Notes under the pieces: generated by a model
What the model was told of the DNA's origin: nothing
Seen by the model: only the letters and a program-made list of their open reading frames with translations
Databases searched by the model: none
Assembly (NCBI GenBank): GCA_946055125.1
Contig: CAMGFF010000026.1
Coordinates: 1 to 13,706, forward strand
Length of the DNA stretch: 13,706 nt
Reading direction: 5' to 3'
From: an uncultured Prevotellaceae bacterium
Lineage (GTDB): Bacteria > Bacteroidota > Bacteroidia > Bacteroidales > Muribaculaceae
Shown here: positions 1 to 5,269 of the stretch, piece by piece
How the letters are laid out: every line of letters begins with the position of its first letter
Position numbering within the stretch: position 1 is the first letter of the stretch
Made by a program: the position numbers and the translations under genes

Positions 1-2
1 AG

Positions 3-155
3 ACTGACGCGCCGCTCCAGGCGTTCTTTGGTGACATTCTGCCAGAGCACGACAGTCAGCGTGTGCATAACACAGACATTAAGAAGGTGCTTCAGTGGTA
101 TACTATTCTGGTGAATGCCGGCGAAACTAACTTCATTGAGGAGGAGAAGAAATAG
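3..155 (+). CDS. Probable DUF5606 family protein, C-terminal part only
   Basis: This is an open frame entering from the left edge and ending at TAG 153-155. It gives about 50 residues, starting TDAPLQAFFGDILPEHD and ending in an acidic-basic tail (EEEKK). The pattern (a short helix with FFGDILP, then RVHNTDIKKVLQWYTILVNAG) resembles my memory of the C-terminus of DUF5606, a small conserved Bacteroidetes protein of unknown function. In that family, a segment like 'FAEVLPNFDRDRVYVSDIKKLISWYNLL' (recalled, not checked) sits at the end. The start codon and N-terminal domain lie outside the window. A heptamer repeat array begins at the stop codon and an intrinsic terminator follows at 236-273, so this is probably the last gene of its transcript. 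The family call is recognition by eye. That it is a real coding end is more certain than the name. Confidence 0.6.
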   Translation, partial: TDAPLQAFFGDILPEHDSQRVHNTDIKKVLQWYTILVNAGETNFIEEEKK

Positions 156-224
156 CTGTGAGCTGTGAGCAATGAGCAATGAGCAATGAGCTATGGGCTA
201 TGGGCTGTGAGCTTTGGGCTATTT
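155..224 (+). repeat. Heptamer tandem repeat array (gcnntgr), about 10 units
   Basis: Ten consecutive 7-bp units run from the last base of the stop codon of the preceding gene: gctgtga x2, gcaatga x3, gctatgg x2, gctgtga, gctttgg, gctattt. The GC at unit positions 1-2 and TG at 5-6 are almost invariant, while the middle changes in small blocks. That is the signature of slippage or unit duplication followed by drift. The array is non-coding here. Similar 7-bp arrays with other unit sequences follow the stops at 970, 2499 and 7082. Confidence 0.85.
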
Positions 225-235
225 AGGATATTGAT

Positions 236-273
236 GAGAGGAGGGGCGAGTGTGGCTGCTCCTCTCGCTTTTT
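236..273 (+). terminator. Intrinsic terminator after the DUF5606-like gene
   Basis: An 8-bp perfect stem GAGAGGAG (236-243) / CTCCTCTC (259-266) encloses a 15-nt loop and is followed by GC and a run of five T (269-273). It lies about 80 bp after the stop codon at 155, past the heptamer array, so the array would be transcribed as 3' UTR. Confidence 0.65.
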
Positions 274-312
274 CTGCGAGGGGGAGGTGTAATGGTATTA
301 CGGCTCTCGCAG
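274..312. repeat. Composite inverted repeat (nested hairpin)
   Basis: The outer arms CTGCGAG (274-280) and CTCGCAG (306-312) are perfectly complementary. Inside them a second pair, GTAAT (289-293) and ATTAC (297-301), flanks a 3-nt loop. Either strand could fold. There is no T-run on the plus side after the outer stem, so this is not a simple terminator for plus transcription. It may be part of a dispersed intergenic element. Confidence 0.5.
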
Positions 313-380
313 GGGGTGATTTACGGAGCGTTAGCGTAGCTGTCGTATTGTAAAGCTGTAGATTTCGTGACTGTTATCGC

Positions 381-403
381 GGACACACCAGGGTGCGTCC
401 CTG
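381..403. repeat. Overlapping hairpins, REP-like palindrome
   Basis: GGACACAC (381-388) and GTGCGTCC (393-400) form an 8-bp stem around CAGG with one A.C mismatch. On the minus strand the mismatch becomes a G.U pair. A competing stem CAGGG (389-393) / CCCTG (399-403) uses some of the same bases, so the two folds exclude each other. Palindromes of this GGACGCACC...GGTGCGTCC type look to me like dispersed REP-type elements in Bacteroidales genomes. That is recollection, not a search result. Confidence 0.35.
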
Positions 404-457
404 CTGGGGCGATTTTGTGAGTTGAATGTGTTTCAAGAATTATGAGGAATTGATGTT

Positions 458-970
458 ATGAGAGGAATGAAAGCTGTGGTTGCTCTTGTGGCAATGGCGG
501 TGATGCTTGGGGCTTGCCACCACAAGAAGGAGCGTCCGCAGGACCGAAACGACTATCGCAATGAGGTGGTGAGCGATGCACCGGTGAAGAAGCCTAAGAG
601 GTCGCGGCTGCGCAAGGAGGTGCAGTCGTGGCTCGGTGTGCCTTACCGCTACGGAGGTCACTCGCGCAGCGGCACCGACTGCTCGGGGCTGGTGATGGAG
701 GTGTATTGGGCCGTGTATGGCATAAAGCTGACGCATAATTCCTCGGAAATTTATCACAAGGAGTGCCGCAAGATTAAGGAACGGGAGCTGCGGGAGGGCG
801 ACCTGGTGTTTTTCTCGTTTAATAAGAGTGGGCGCATTAACCATGTGGGGATTTATCTTGGGAATGGGGATTTCGTGCATGCTTCGTCGAGCCGGGGGGT
901 GATTGTGAGCAATTTGGGGGAGAAGTATTACAGAAAAGGATTTGTGGGAGCGGGAAGAGCCTATGTTTAG
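458..970 (+). CDS. NlpC/P60 family cell-wall hydrolase lipoprotein
   Basis: This is a predicted peptidoglycan endopeptidase of 170 aa. The N-terminus is a lipoprotein signal with lipobox LGAC and lipidated Cys20, so the protein should be anchored in an envelope membrane facing the periplasm. A short charged linker (about 21-50) leads to one NlpC/P60 domain (about 50-168). Its catalytic cysteine lies in GTDCSGL (Cys75). The likely second residue is His129 in INHVGIYLG, with His141 in FVHASS as the third polar residue. This matches the family's Cys-His-His/polar layout, where the fold cleaves the D-Glu to diamino acid link of stem peptides. There is no SH3 or LysM targeting domain. The start at ATG 458 puts the signal peptide directly at the N-terminus; an ATG at 453 is in another frame. 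A heptamer array begins at the stop codon. Confidence 0.9.
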   Translation: MRGMKAVVALVAMAVMLGACHHKKERPQDRNDYRNEVVSDAPVKKPKRSRLRKEVQSWLGVPYRYGGHSRSGTDCSGLVMEVYWAVYGIKLTHNSSEIYHKECRKIKERELREGDLVFFSFNKSGRINHVGIYLGNGDFVHASSSRGVIVSNLGEKYYRKGFVGAGRAYV

Positions 971-1019
971 TTAGGAGTTAGGAGTTTTTTAGGGAGGAGT
1001 GGTTGGTGGTTGGTGAAAT
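970..1019 (+). repeat. Heptamer repeats gttagga and gtggttg after a stop codon
   Basis: Starting at the G of the TAG stop, the units are gttagga (970-976), gttagga (977-983) and gtttttt (984-990). After an 8-nt break come gtggttg (999-1005), gtggttg (1006-1012) and gtgaaat (1013-1019). These are two short 7-bp arrays of different unit sequence within one 3' untranslated region. Confidence 0.65.
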
Positions 1020-1033
1020 TTAGTGGGGATTTA

Positions 1034-1065
1034 TTTGGTTTTACGGAGAGGTTGGTGTAACTTTG
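1034..1065 (+). promoter_or_regulatory. Bacteroidota-type promoter for the T9SS-CTD gene
   Basis: TTTG (1034-1037) and TAACTTTG (1058-1065) are separated by 20 bp. This is an exact fit to the Bacteroidetes primary sigma pattern TTTG-N19/21-TAnnTTTG. Transcription should start near 1070-1073, giving a leader of about 20 nt to ATG 1093. A longer frame opening at 1063 would begin inside the -7 box, so it is excluded. Confidence 0.7.
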
Positions 1066-1092
1066 CATAATTGTTATAGGAAATTTGTAGTA

Positions 1093-1431
1093 ATGCAGCG
1101 AAAACTAATCTTGATATTGACCATTCTTGTGGCGGCGATGGTGCTGCCGTGGGGTGATGCTGCGGCGCAGATGCAGTGGCGTGAAACTATGCAGACAGTG
1201 ACTGTGCCGAGCCTTAACGACCCACACTTGAGTGATGGGATTGAGATATTCGGGGTGAACGGCGCCATCATCGTACGCACTCCCCACAGGGTGCAGGTGA
1301 GGGTGTTCACCATCCTGGGGCAGATGGTGTCGCAGGCGGTGCTGAATGCCGGCACGTCGGAGCTGAAAATCGACGCACGCGGCATCTATATTGTGAAGAT
1401 AGGCAATGTGACGCAAAAGGTGGCACTGTGA
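1093..1431 (+). CDS. Small secreted protein with type IX secretion C-terminal domain
   Basis: The protein is 112 aa from ATG 1093. Residues 1-25 form a Sec signal peptide: MQRK, a hydrophobic core, then AAA before Gln26. Only about 23 residues (QMQWRETM to LSD) separate it from a region (about 49-112) that reads like a type A T9SS sorting domain. That region has a GVNGAIIV strand, RVQVRVFTILGQMV (the usual V.V(F/Y)...G..V core), then ARGIYIVKIG and a final K-V-A-L strand. In the family this beta-sandwich guides cargo through the PorV/PorU machinery in the outer membrane and is cut off at the surface. Here there is almost no cargo. It may be a tiny secreted peptide carrier, a remnant of a larger protein, or a domain with another role. 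Its own promoter lies at 1034-1065. It ends 42 bp before the aminotransferase gene, with no terminator seen. Confidence 0.7.
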   Translation: MQRKLILILTILVAAMVLPWGDAAAQMQWRETMQTVTVPSLNDPHLSDGIEIFGVNGAIIVRTPHRVQVRVFTILGQMVSQAVLNAGTSELKIDARGIYIVKIGNVTQKVAL

Positions 1432-1473
1432 TATGATTAGGGAATAACAACAATTAAATAACTTCTATAAATT

Positions 1474-2499
1474 ATGAACAACAGTAACAATATTGACTGG
1501 AAGAACCTCACGTTTGGCTACATGAAGACCGACTACAACGTGCGCTGCACCTATAGCGACGGCAAGTGGGGCGAAGTGGAAGTGAGTGAGTCAGAATATA
1601 TCAATATGCACATGGCGGCTACCTGTCTACACTATGGCCAGGAAATCTTTGAGGGACTGAAGGCTTTTAAGGGCAAGGACGGCAAGATACGCATCTTCCG
1701 CCTTGAGGAGAACGCCAAGCGCATTCAGCGCAGCGCCGAGGGCATAAAGATGGCGCCGCTGCCGGTGGAGAAATTCCGCGAGATGGTGGAGAAGGTGGTG
1801 AAGCTCAATGAGCGTTTCATTCCGCCCTATGGCAGTGGGTCGTCGCTCTACATTCGTCCGCTTGAGGTGGGCATGACTGCCCAGGTGGGAGTGAAGCCTG
1901 CCGCGGAGTATCTGTTCTTGATATTTGTGACACCGGTGGGCCCATACTTCAAGGAGGGCTTCAAGCCCACGAAGGTGGCAATCTATCGCGAGTTTGACCG
2001 CGCTGCCCCATGTGGCACCGGCCGCTGGAAGGTGGGAGGCAACTATGCGGCAAGCCTCACGGCCGGTGAGCGTGCCAAGCAGCATGGCTTCTCGGCGGTG
2101 CTCTATCTCGACCCTAAGGAGAAGAAATACATCGATGAGTGTGGCCCGGCCAACTTCTTTGCTGTGAGAGATGGAAAATATATCACGCCAAAGAGTGGCT
2201 CGATACTGCCGTCGATTACCAACATGAGTCTTCAGCAGATTGCCCGTGATATGGGGCTTGAGGTGGAGTGCCGCCCCATGCTGCTTGAGGAACTTGAAAC
2301 TGTGGAGGAGGCAGCTGAGTGCGGAACAGCAGCTGTGGCTGCGCCTATCAGCGAGGTGCACGATATTGACACGGGCAAGGTGTATGTGATTTCGAAGGAT
2401 GGCCAGCCCGGCCCTGTCACTACTCAGCTCTATAACCACCTGCGTGCTATTCAGCTTGGCGATGAGCCCGACACGCACAATTGGGTCACGATTATTTAG
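1474..2499 (+). CDS. ilvE: Branched-chain amino acid aminotransferase (fold type IV)
   Basis: This is a PLP enzyme that exchanges the amino group between glutamate and the 2-oxo acids of leucine, isoleucine and valine. It catalyses the last step of their synthesis or the first of their breakdown, in the cytosol. At 341 aa it has the length of the BCAT2-like (eukaryotic and bacterial long) type rather than the roughly 310-aa E. coli IlvE. Visible motifs are YGQEIFEGLKAF (about 54-65), the RPLEVG and EYLFLIFVTPVGPYF strand region (128-159), the Schiff-base lysine Lys186 in GRWKVGGNYA, the DECGPANFF signature (221-229) carrying the conserved Glu222, and SILPSITNMSL (243-253), which holds the cofactor phosphate loop. 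ATG 1474 follows an AT-rich leader and starts with the usual short N-terminal extension. A heptamer array starts at the stop codon. The gene may be read from the upstream promoter at 1034 or from one I cannot recognise. Confidence 0.95.
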   Translation: MNNSNNIDWKNLTFGYMKTDYNVRCTYSDGKWGEVEVSESEYINMHMAATCLHYGQEIFEGLKAFKGKDGKIRIFRLEENAKRIQRSAEGIKMAPLPVEKFREMVEKVVKLNERFIPPYGSGSSLYIRPLEVGMTAQVGVKPAAEYLFLIFVTPVGPYFKEGFKPTKVAIYREFDRAAPCGTGRWKVGGNYAASLTAGERAKQHGFSAVLYLDPKEKKYIDECGPANFFAVRDGKYITPKSGSILPSITNMSLQQIARDMGLEVECRPMLLEELETVEEAAECGTAAVAAPISEVHDIDTGKVYVISKDGQPGPVTTQLYNHLRAIQLGDEPDTHNWVTII

Positions 2500-2526
2500 T
2501 TATTAGTTAGGAGTTGGGAGTTATTG
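2499..2526 (+). repeat. Heptamer repeat array gttagga-type after ilvE
   Basis: Four units run from the G of the TAG stop: gttatta, gttagga, gttggga, gttattg. The unit gttagga is the same as that after the NlpC/P60 gene at 970. Shifting the register by one base also lets the last two codons (att att) look like a degenerate unit. Confidence 0.65.
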
Positions 2527-2561
2527 GGGGTGGTTTTGATGAAATAAAATATTTGCGATAG

Positions 2562-3107
2562 ATGGTGGATTTTGAAAGTATAATTGAGAAATACTACACC
2601 AAGGACAGTGATGCCTATAATCTATTGACTATACACAGCCGACAGGTGGCGGAGCTGGCTTTGCAGCTCGCCGACAGGTCGGCTGTTGTAGTTGATAGGG
2701 ATTTTGTGGTGGAGGCGTCGATGCTTCATGATATTGGGATTTGCCGCACTAATGCGCCGGGTATATTTTGCTTTGGCACGGAGCCATATCTGCGGCATGG
2801 ACTTATAGGCAAGGCTATGCTCCTTGAGGAGGGTCTGCCGCGACATGCGCTGGTGTGTGAGCGGCACATAGGTGCCGGACTGACTGCCGATGAGATACGC
2901 GAGCAGAACCTTCCGCTGCCGGCGGTGGATATGCTGCCGGTTACGCTGGAGGAGAAACTGGTGTGCTACGCCGATAATTTTTTCTCGAAGTCGCACATAG
3001 CTCCTGCACGCACCTACAAGAAGGTGCGTGCAATGATGGCACGCTATGGCGAGGGCACGTTGCAGCGCCTTGAGGCTATGCACGAACTCTTCTCAAAGAA
3101 GAATTAG
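2562..3107 (+). CDS. HD-domain phosphohydrolase
   Basis: This is a small cytosolic HD-superfamily protein of 181 aa with all the metal-binding positions of the fold: His25 (IHSRQVAELA), the His56-Asp57 doublet (MLHDIGI), His79 (LRHGLIG), His102 (ERHIGAGLT) and Asp138 (YADNFFSK). HD proteins of this size usually hydrolyse phosphate esters of nucleotides or related small molecules; the substrate cannot be read from sequence. ATG 2562 is preceded by a weak promoter-like pair (ATTG at 2523-2526, AATATTTG at 2548-2555, 21-bp spacer) that would give a nearly leaderless mRNA. The gene may instead be read through from ilvE, 62 bp upstream. Its stop is only 3 bp from the stop of the convergent GNAT gene, with no terminator between them. 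Confidence 0.85.
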   Translation: MVDFESIIEKYYTKDSDAYNLLTIHSRQVAELALQLADRSAVVVDRDFVVEASMLHDIGICRTNAPGIFCFGTEPYLRHGLIGKAMLLEEGLPRHALVCERHIGAGLTADEIREQNLPLPAVDMLPVTLEEKLVCYADNFFSKSHIAPARTYKKVRAMMARYGEGTLQRLEAMHELFSKKN

Positions 3108-3110
3108 GAA

Positions 3111-3659
3111 TCAGTCAGCTTCACTTCTCACTGAATATACTGCGCGGTGGATGGTGGCTACGGCGGCAGTGAGGTCGGTGTGGGTGAAAGTGCCGATTGT
3201 CATCAGCCGCAGCTCCACAGGGCTGAGGTGAGGGGCGTAGGGCGGCTGAGTGTAGGGGAAGTCGGGCCACAGGGTGAGGCCGAGTGATTCGTAGAAAGCG
3301 ATTCGCTTGCGTGTGATGATGTCGGCGGGAGGCTCCACTTCGAGGACCATGCGGCGGTTCACGTTGTCGAAGAAGTCGTAGAGGATGGTGTGCCCGAGGC
3401 CCTTGCCGCGCAGTGTGGGAGCCACGGCAAGGTGCTCAATGTAGGAGAATGAGCCAAAGTCCCAGTAGGAGAGGAATGCGGCGAGGCAGCCGGAGGCATC
3501 GGTGGCCACTCGGATGTGGAACTCCCGGCCCCGAGCGAGCAGGTCGCAGACGAGTGCAAAATCCCTTCGCTCACAGGGCGGAAAAGCCGATTCGTAGAGA
3601 TGCTGAATATCAACAAGTAATGTGCTGCTATGCGAGATTTCTTTGAAAATATACATCAT
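3111..3659 (-). CDS. GNAT family N-acetyltransferase
   Basis: This is a predicted acetyl-CoA-dependent N-acetyltransferase of 182 aa from the start chosen at 3659 (MMYIFKEIS). The acetyl-CoA loop is clear: YIEHLAVAPTLRGKGLG, with RGKGLG at about 84-89. Downstream come a beta strand with EVEPP (about 107-111) and RKRIAFYESLGL, the usual closing helix-strand of the fold. The acceptor is unknown. An in-frame ATG at 3731 would add 24 residues, but it lies on the -7 box TAACTTTG (3736-3729, minus), so the shorter start is preferred. ATG 3656 is equally possible. The gene is divergent from the Lrp/AsnC regulator across an AT-rich region of about 118 bp and tail-to-tail with the HD gene. Confidence 0.85.
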   Translation of the reverse strand: MMYIFKEISHSSTLLVDIQHLYESAFPPCERRDFALVCDLLARGREFHIRVATDASGCLAAFLSYWDFGSFSYIEHLAVAPTLRGKGLGHTILYDFFDNVNRRMVLEVEPPADIITRKRIAFYESLGLTLWPDFPYTQPPYAPHLSPVELRLMTIGTFTHTDLTAAVATIHRAVYSVRSEAD

Positions 3660-3728
3660 TTTATAAAAATTAATACGAAAAATTAATTGTGAATGAAATA
3701 AAATGCTTACCTTTATGTGCCTAAAAGG

Positions 3729-3760
3729 CAAAGTTAAACCTTTTTATTGAATAAAAAAAA
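3729..3760 (-). promoter_or_regulatory. Bacteroidota-type promoter for the GNAT gene
   Basis: Read on the minus strand, a perfect -7 box TAACTTTG lies at 3736-3729. An A-run on the plus strand (TTTT on the minus, 3757-3760) is in the -33 position with a 20-bp spacer. Transcription should begin near 3722, about 60 nt before the ATG at 3659. The -33 match is imperfect. Confidence 0.5.
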
Positions 3761-3777
3761 TTAAATATAAATTTTAC

Positions 3778-4245
3778 ATGGCTAATTCACAATTAGATTC
3801 GCTGGACTATAAGATCCTGCAAATGCTGTCGCTCAATGCACGCAAACCTTATCTTGAAATAGCACGCGAGTGTAACGTGTCGGGGGCGGCAATACATCAG
3901 CACATTCAGAAAATGCAGAGCTTGGGAGTGATAAAAGGCTCGGAAACACTAATCGACGCGCCTTCGGTGGGCTACGACACTTGTTCCTACATAGGCTTTT
4001 TCCTGAGCGACCCGTCGAAATTTGACGAGGTGGTGGAGAAGCTCAAAGAGATACCCGAAGTGGTGGAATGCCATTACACCACGGGCAAATACGACCTGTT
4101 CATCAAGCTCTACGCGCACAACAACGGACACTTGCTCCAGATAATCCACGACAAGCTGCAGAACCTGGTTTCGGTGCGCACCGAGTCGCTGATTTCGTTT
4201 AAGGAAGTGTTTAAGCGGCAGATTCCCATAGTGGAGCCAGAATAG
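3778..4245 (+). CDS. Lrp/AsnC family transcriptional regulator
   Basis: This is a DNA-binding regulator of 155 aa, the normal size for the family. Residues about 7-60 form the winged helix-turn-helix: LDYKILQMLSLNARKP, then EIARECNVSGAAIHQHIQKMQ and LGVIKG. Residues about 70-150 are the RAM (Lrp effector) domain with VVECHYTTGKYDLFIKLYA, where the Gly-x-Tyr-Asp turn is the conserved ligand-cleft element. Members form dimers and octamers on DNA and usually respond to an amino acid. The ligand is unknown here. The gene starts at the right edge of a very AT-rich divergent spacer shared with the GNAT gene, a common layout for autoregulation. A branched-chain aminotransferase lies about 1.3 kb away, but nothing in the sequence links the two. 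Confidence 0.92.
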   Translation: MANSQLDSLDYKILQMLSLNARKPYLEIARECNVSGAAIHQHIQKMQSLGVIKGSETLIDAPSVGYDTCSYIGFFLSDPSKFDEVVEKLKEIPEVVECHYTTGKYDLFIKLYAHNNGHLLQIIHDKLQNLVSVRTESLISFKEVFKRQIPIVEPE

Positions 4246-4366
4246 CCGGTGCAGAGGAGAGGCAGGAGGTGAATCGATGTGAAAGAAAGGCAAATCGCAT
4301 GGATGTGAAGACCTCAGGCTGTAGAAAAACAAGCAAGGACGCAACTCAAAATCACATAAATATATT

Positions 4367-5149
4367 ATGGAACACGACCAATTACTGCTCGACGCGATAG
4401 AGTGCGCGAGGCTTGCCGGCAAAGTGCAGCTTGAGCACTTCCGCACCGGGGGGCTTGGCGCTACGGCGAAACTCAACGACAGCGACATTGTCACTATCGC
4501 CGATCGCGAGGCCGAGGCGGTGATAATCGACTATGTGCGCCGCCGCTACCCCGACCACAGCATCCTCAGCGAGGAGATGGGGGCAGAGGCACATGGCGGA
4601 GAATATGAGTGGGTTATCGACCCGGTTGATGGCACCACCAACTACAATGCCGGGCTGCCGGTGCACTGTGTGTCGATAGGCATAAGGCATCGTGGGCTGC
4701 CGGTGGTGGGAGTGGTGCTGGCACCTTATCTCAACGAGCTTTTCCACGCGGTGCGAGGCGATGGCGCCTACCTCAATGGCAAGCGCATTGTGGTGAGCGG
4801 CAACACCGACATACACAAGGCCGTGGTGTCGACCGGCTTCCCGGTGGATAAGGACGTGAACCCCGACAACAACCTGGCCAATGTGGGGCGAGTGCTGCCA
4901 CTGGTGCGCGGGCTGCGGCGGCTGGGATCGGCGGCAGTGGATATATGCTATGTGGCTGCGGGATTTCTCGACGCCTACTGGGAGCTTAACCTGCACGAGT
5001 GGGACGTGGCCGCCGCGCTGCTCATTGCCGAGGAGGCCGGTGCACGGGCTGTGCACTTCCGCACCGACCGCAACATCTCGGTGCTTGTGGGCACTCCGGC
5101 AGCCGTGGAGGTTATTGACCCGCTGCTGAGCCGCATGCCGGGAGAATGA
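4367..5149 (+). CDS. Inositol monophosphatase family phosphatase (SuhB/CysQ superfamily)
   Basis: This is a Mg2+-dependent phosphatase of 260 aa, close to E. coli SuhB in length. Metal ligands are in place: Glu70 (ILSEEMG), Asp85 and Asp88 in the motif WVIDPVDGTTNY (82-93), and Asp213 in HEWDVAAALLIAEEAG (210-225). Family members remove phosphate from inositol phosphates, 3'-phosphoadenosine or sugar phosphates; the motifs do not decide which. No membrane segment or signal peptide is seen, so it is cytosolic. The 121-bp gap upstream contains no hairpin or clear Bacteroidota promoter. Downstream, the stop is followed by A-rich sequence without a terminator stem. Confidence 0.9.
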   Translation: MEHDQLLLDAIECARLAGKVQLEHFRTGGLGATAKLNDSDIVTIADREAEAVIIDYVRRRYPDHSILSEEMGAEAHGGEYEWVIDPVDGTTNYNAGLPVHCVSIGIRHRGLPVVGVVLAPYLNELFHAVRGDGAYLNGKRIVVSGNTDIHKAVVSTGFPVDKDVNPDNNLANVGRVLPLVRGLRRLGSAAVDICYVAAGFLDAYWELNLHEWDVAAALLIAEEAGARAVHFRTDRNISVLVGTPAAVEVIDPLLSRMPGE

Positions 5150-5202
5150 AAAAAACGCCAAAAAAACCGAAATAAAATCAACGATAATTCGTGATAAATT
5201 GC

Positions 5203-5210
5203 TACCTTAG
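5203..5210 (+). promoter_or_regulatory. Possible -7 promoter element upstream of the YitT gene
   Basis: TACCTTAG at 5203-5210 matches TAnnTTTG in all but one position and is about 60 nt before ATG 5270. No TTTG is found at the -33 position. An imperfect inverted repeat lies just upstream (5177-5195). Low confidence. Confidence 0.3.
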
Positions 5211-5269
5211 CGGAGTTTTTTCGCGAAGTGGCGAATTTATTATTCTTTGAAAAGACTTTTATTGCAATT

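Larger units (their letters stand above)
156..457. other. Gene-free stretch with repeats and hairpins
   Basis: About 300 bases lie between the DUF5606-like stop and the NlpC/P60 start with no credible coding frame. In order they hold the heptamer array (to 224), an intrinsic terminator (236-273), a composite inverted repeat (274-312), a stretch with no structure I can name (313-380), and two overlapping hairpins (381-403). I found no convincing Bacteroidota promoter for the following gene. The nearest candidate is TAGATTTC at 359-366, which lacks a -33 partner. Confidence 0.6.

Noticed and set aside
155..224. CRISPR array or direct-repeat attachment site
   Set aside because: The units are 7 bp without spacers, and no cas, integrase or recombinase gene is present.
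1063..1092. TTG start at 1063 for the T9SS-CTD protein
   Set aside because: It lies within the promoter -7 box. ATG 1093 gives a normal signal peptide at the N-terminus.
1627..2478. Minus-strand open frame (283 aa) opposite ilvE
   Set aside because: The plus strand encodes a complete aminotransferase with its active-site lysine. The antisense frame has no recognisable motif or promoter.
3659..3731. Longer N-terminus for the GNAT gene starting at 3731
   Set aside because: The ATG falls on the -7 box TAACTTTG (3736-3729), so it would not be transcribed from that promoter. The extra residues do not resemble GNAT proteins.
1474..4245. Functional link between ilvE and the Lrp/AsnC regulator
   Set aside because: They are about 1.3 kb apart with an HD gene and an opposite-strand GNAT gene between them, and I see no shared operator. 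The idea rests only on the leucine association of the families.
5228..5269. GTG start at 5228 for the YitT protein
   Set aside because: ATG 5270 fits the family N-terminus better, and the extra residues add nothing recognisable.
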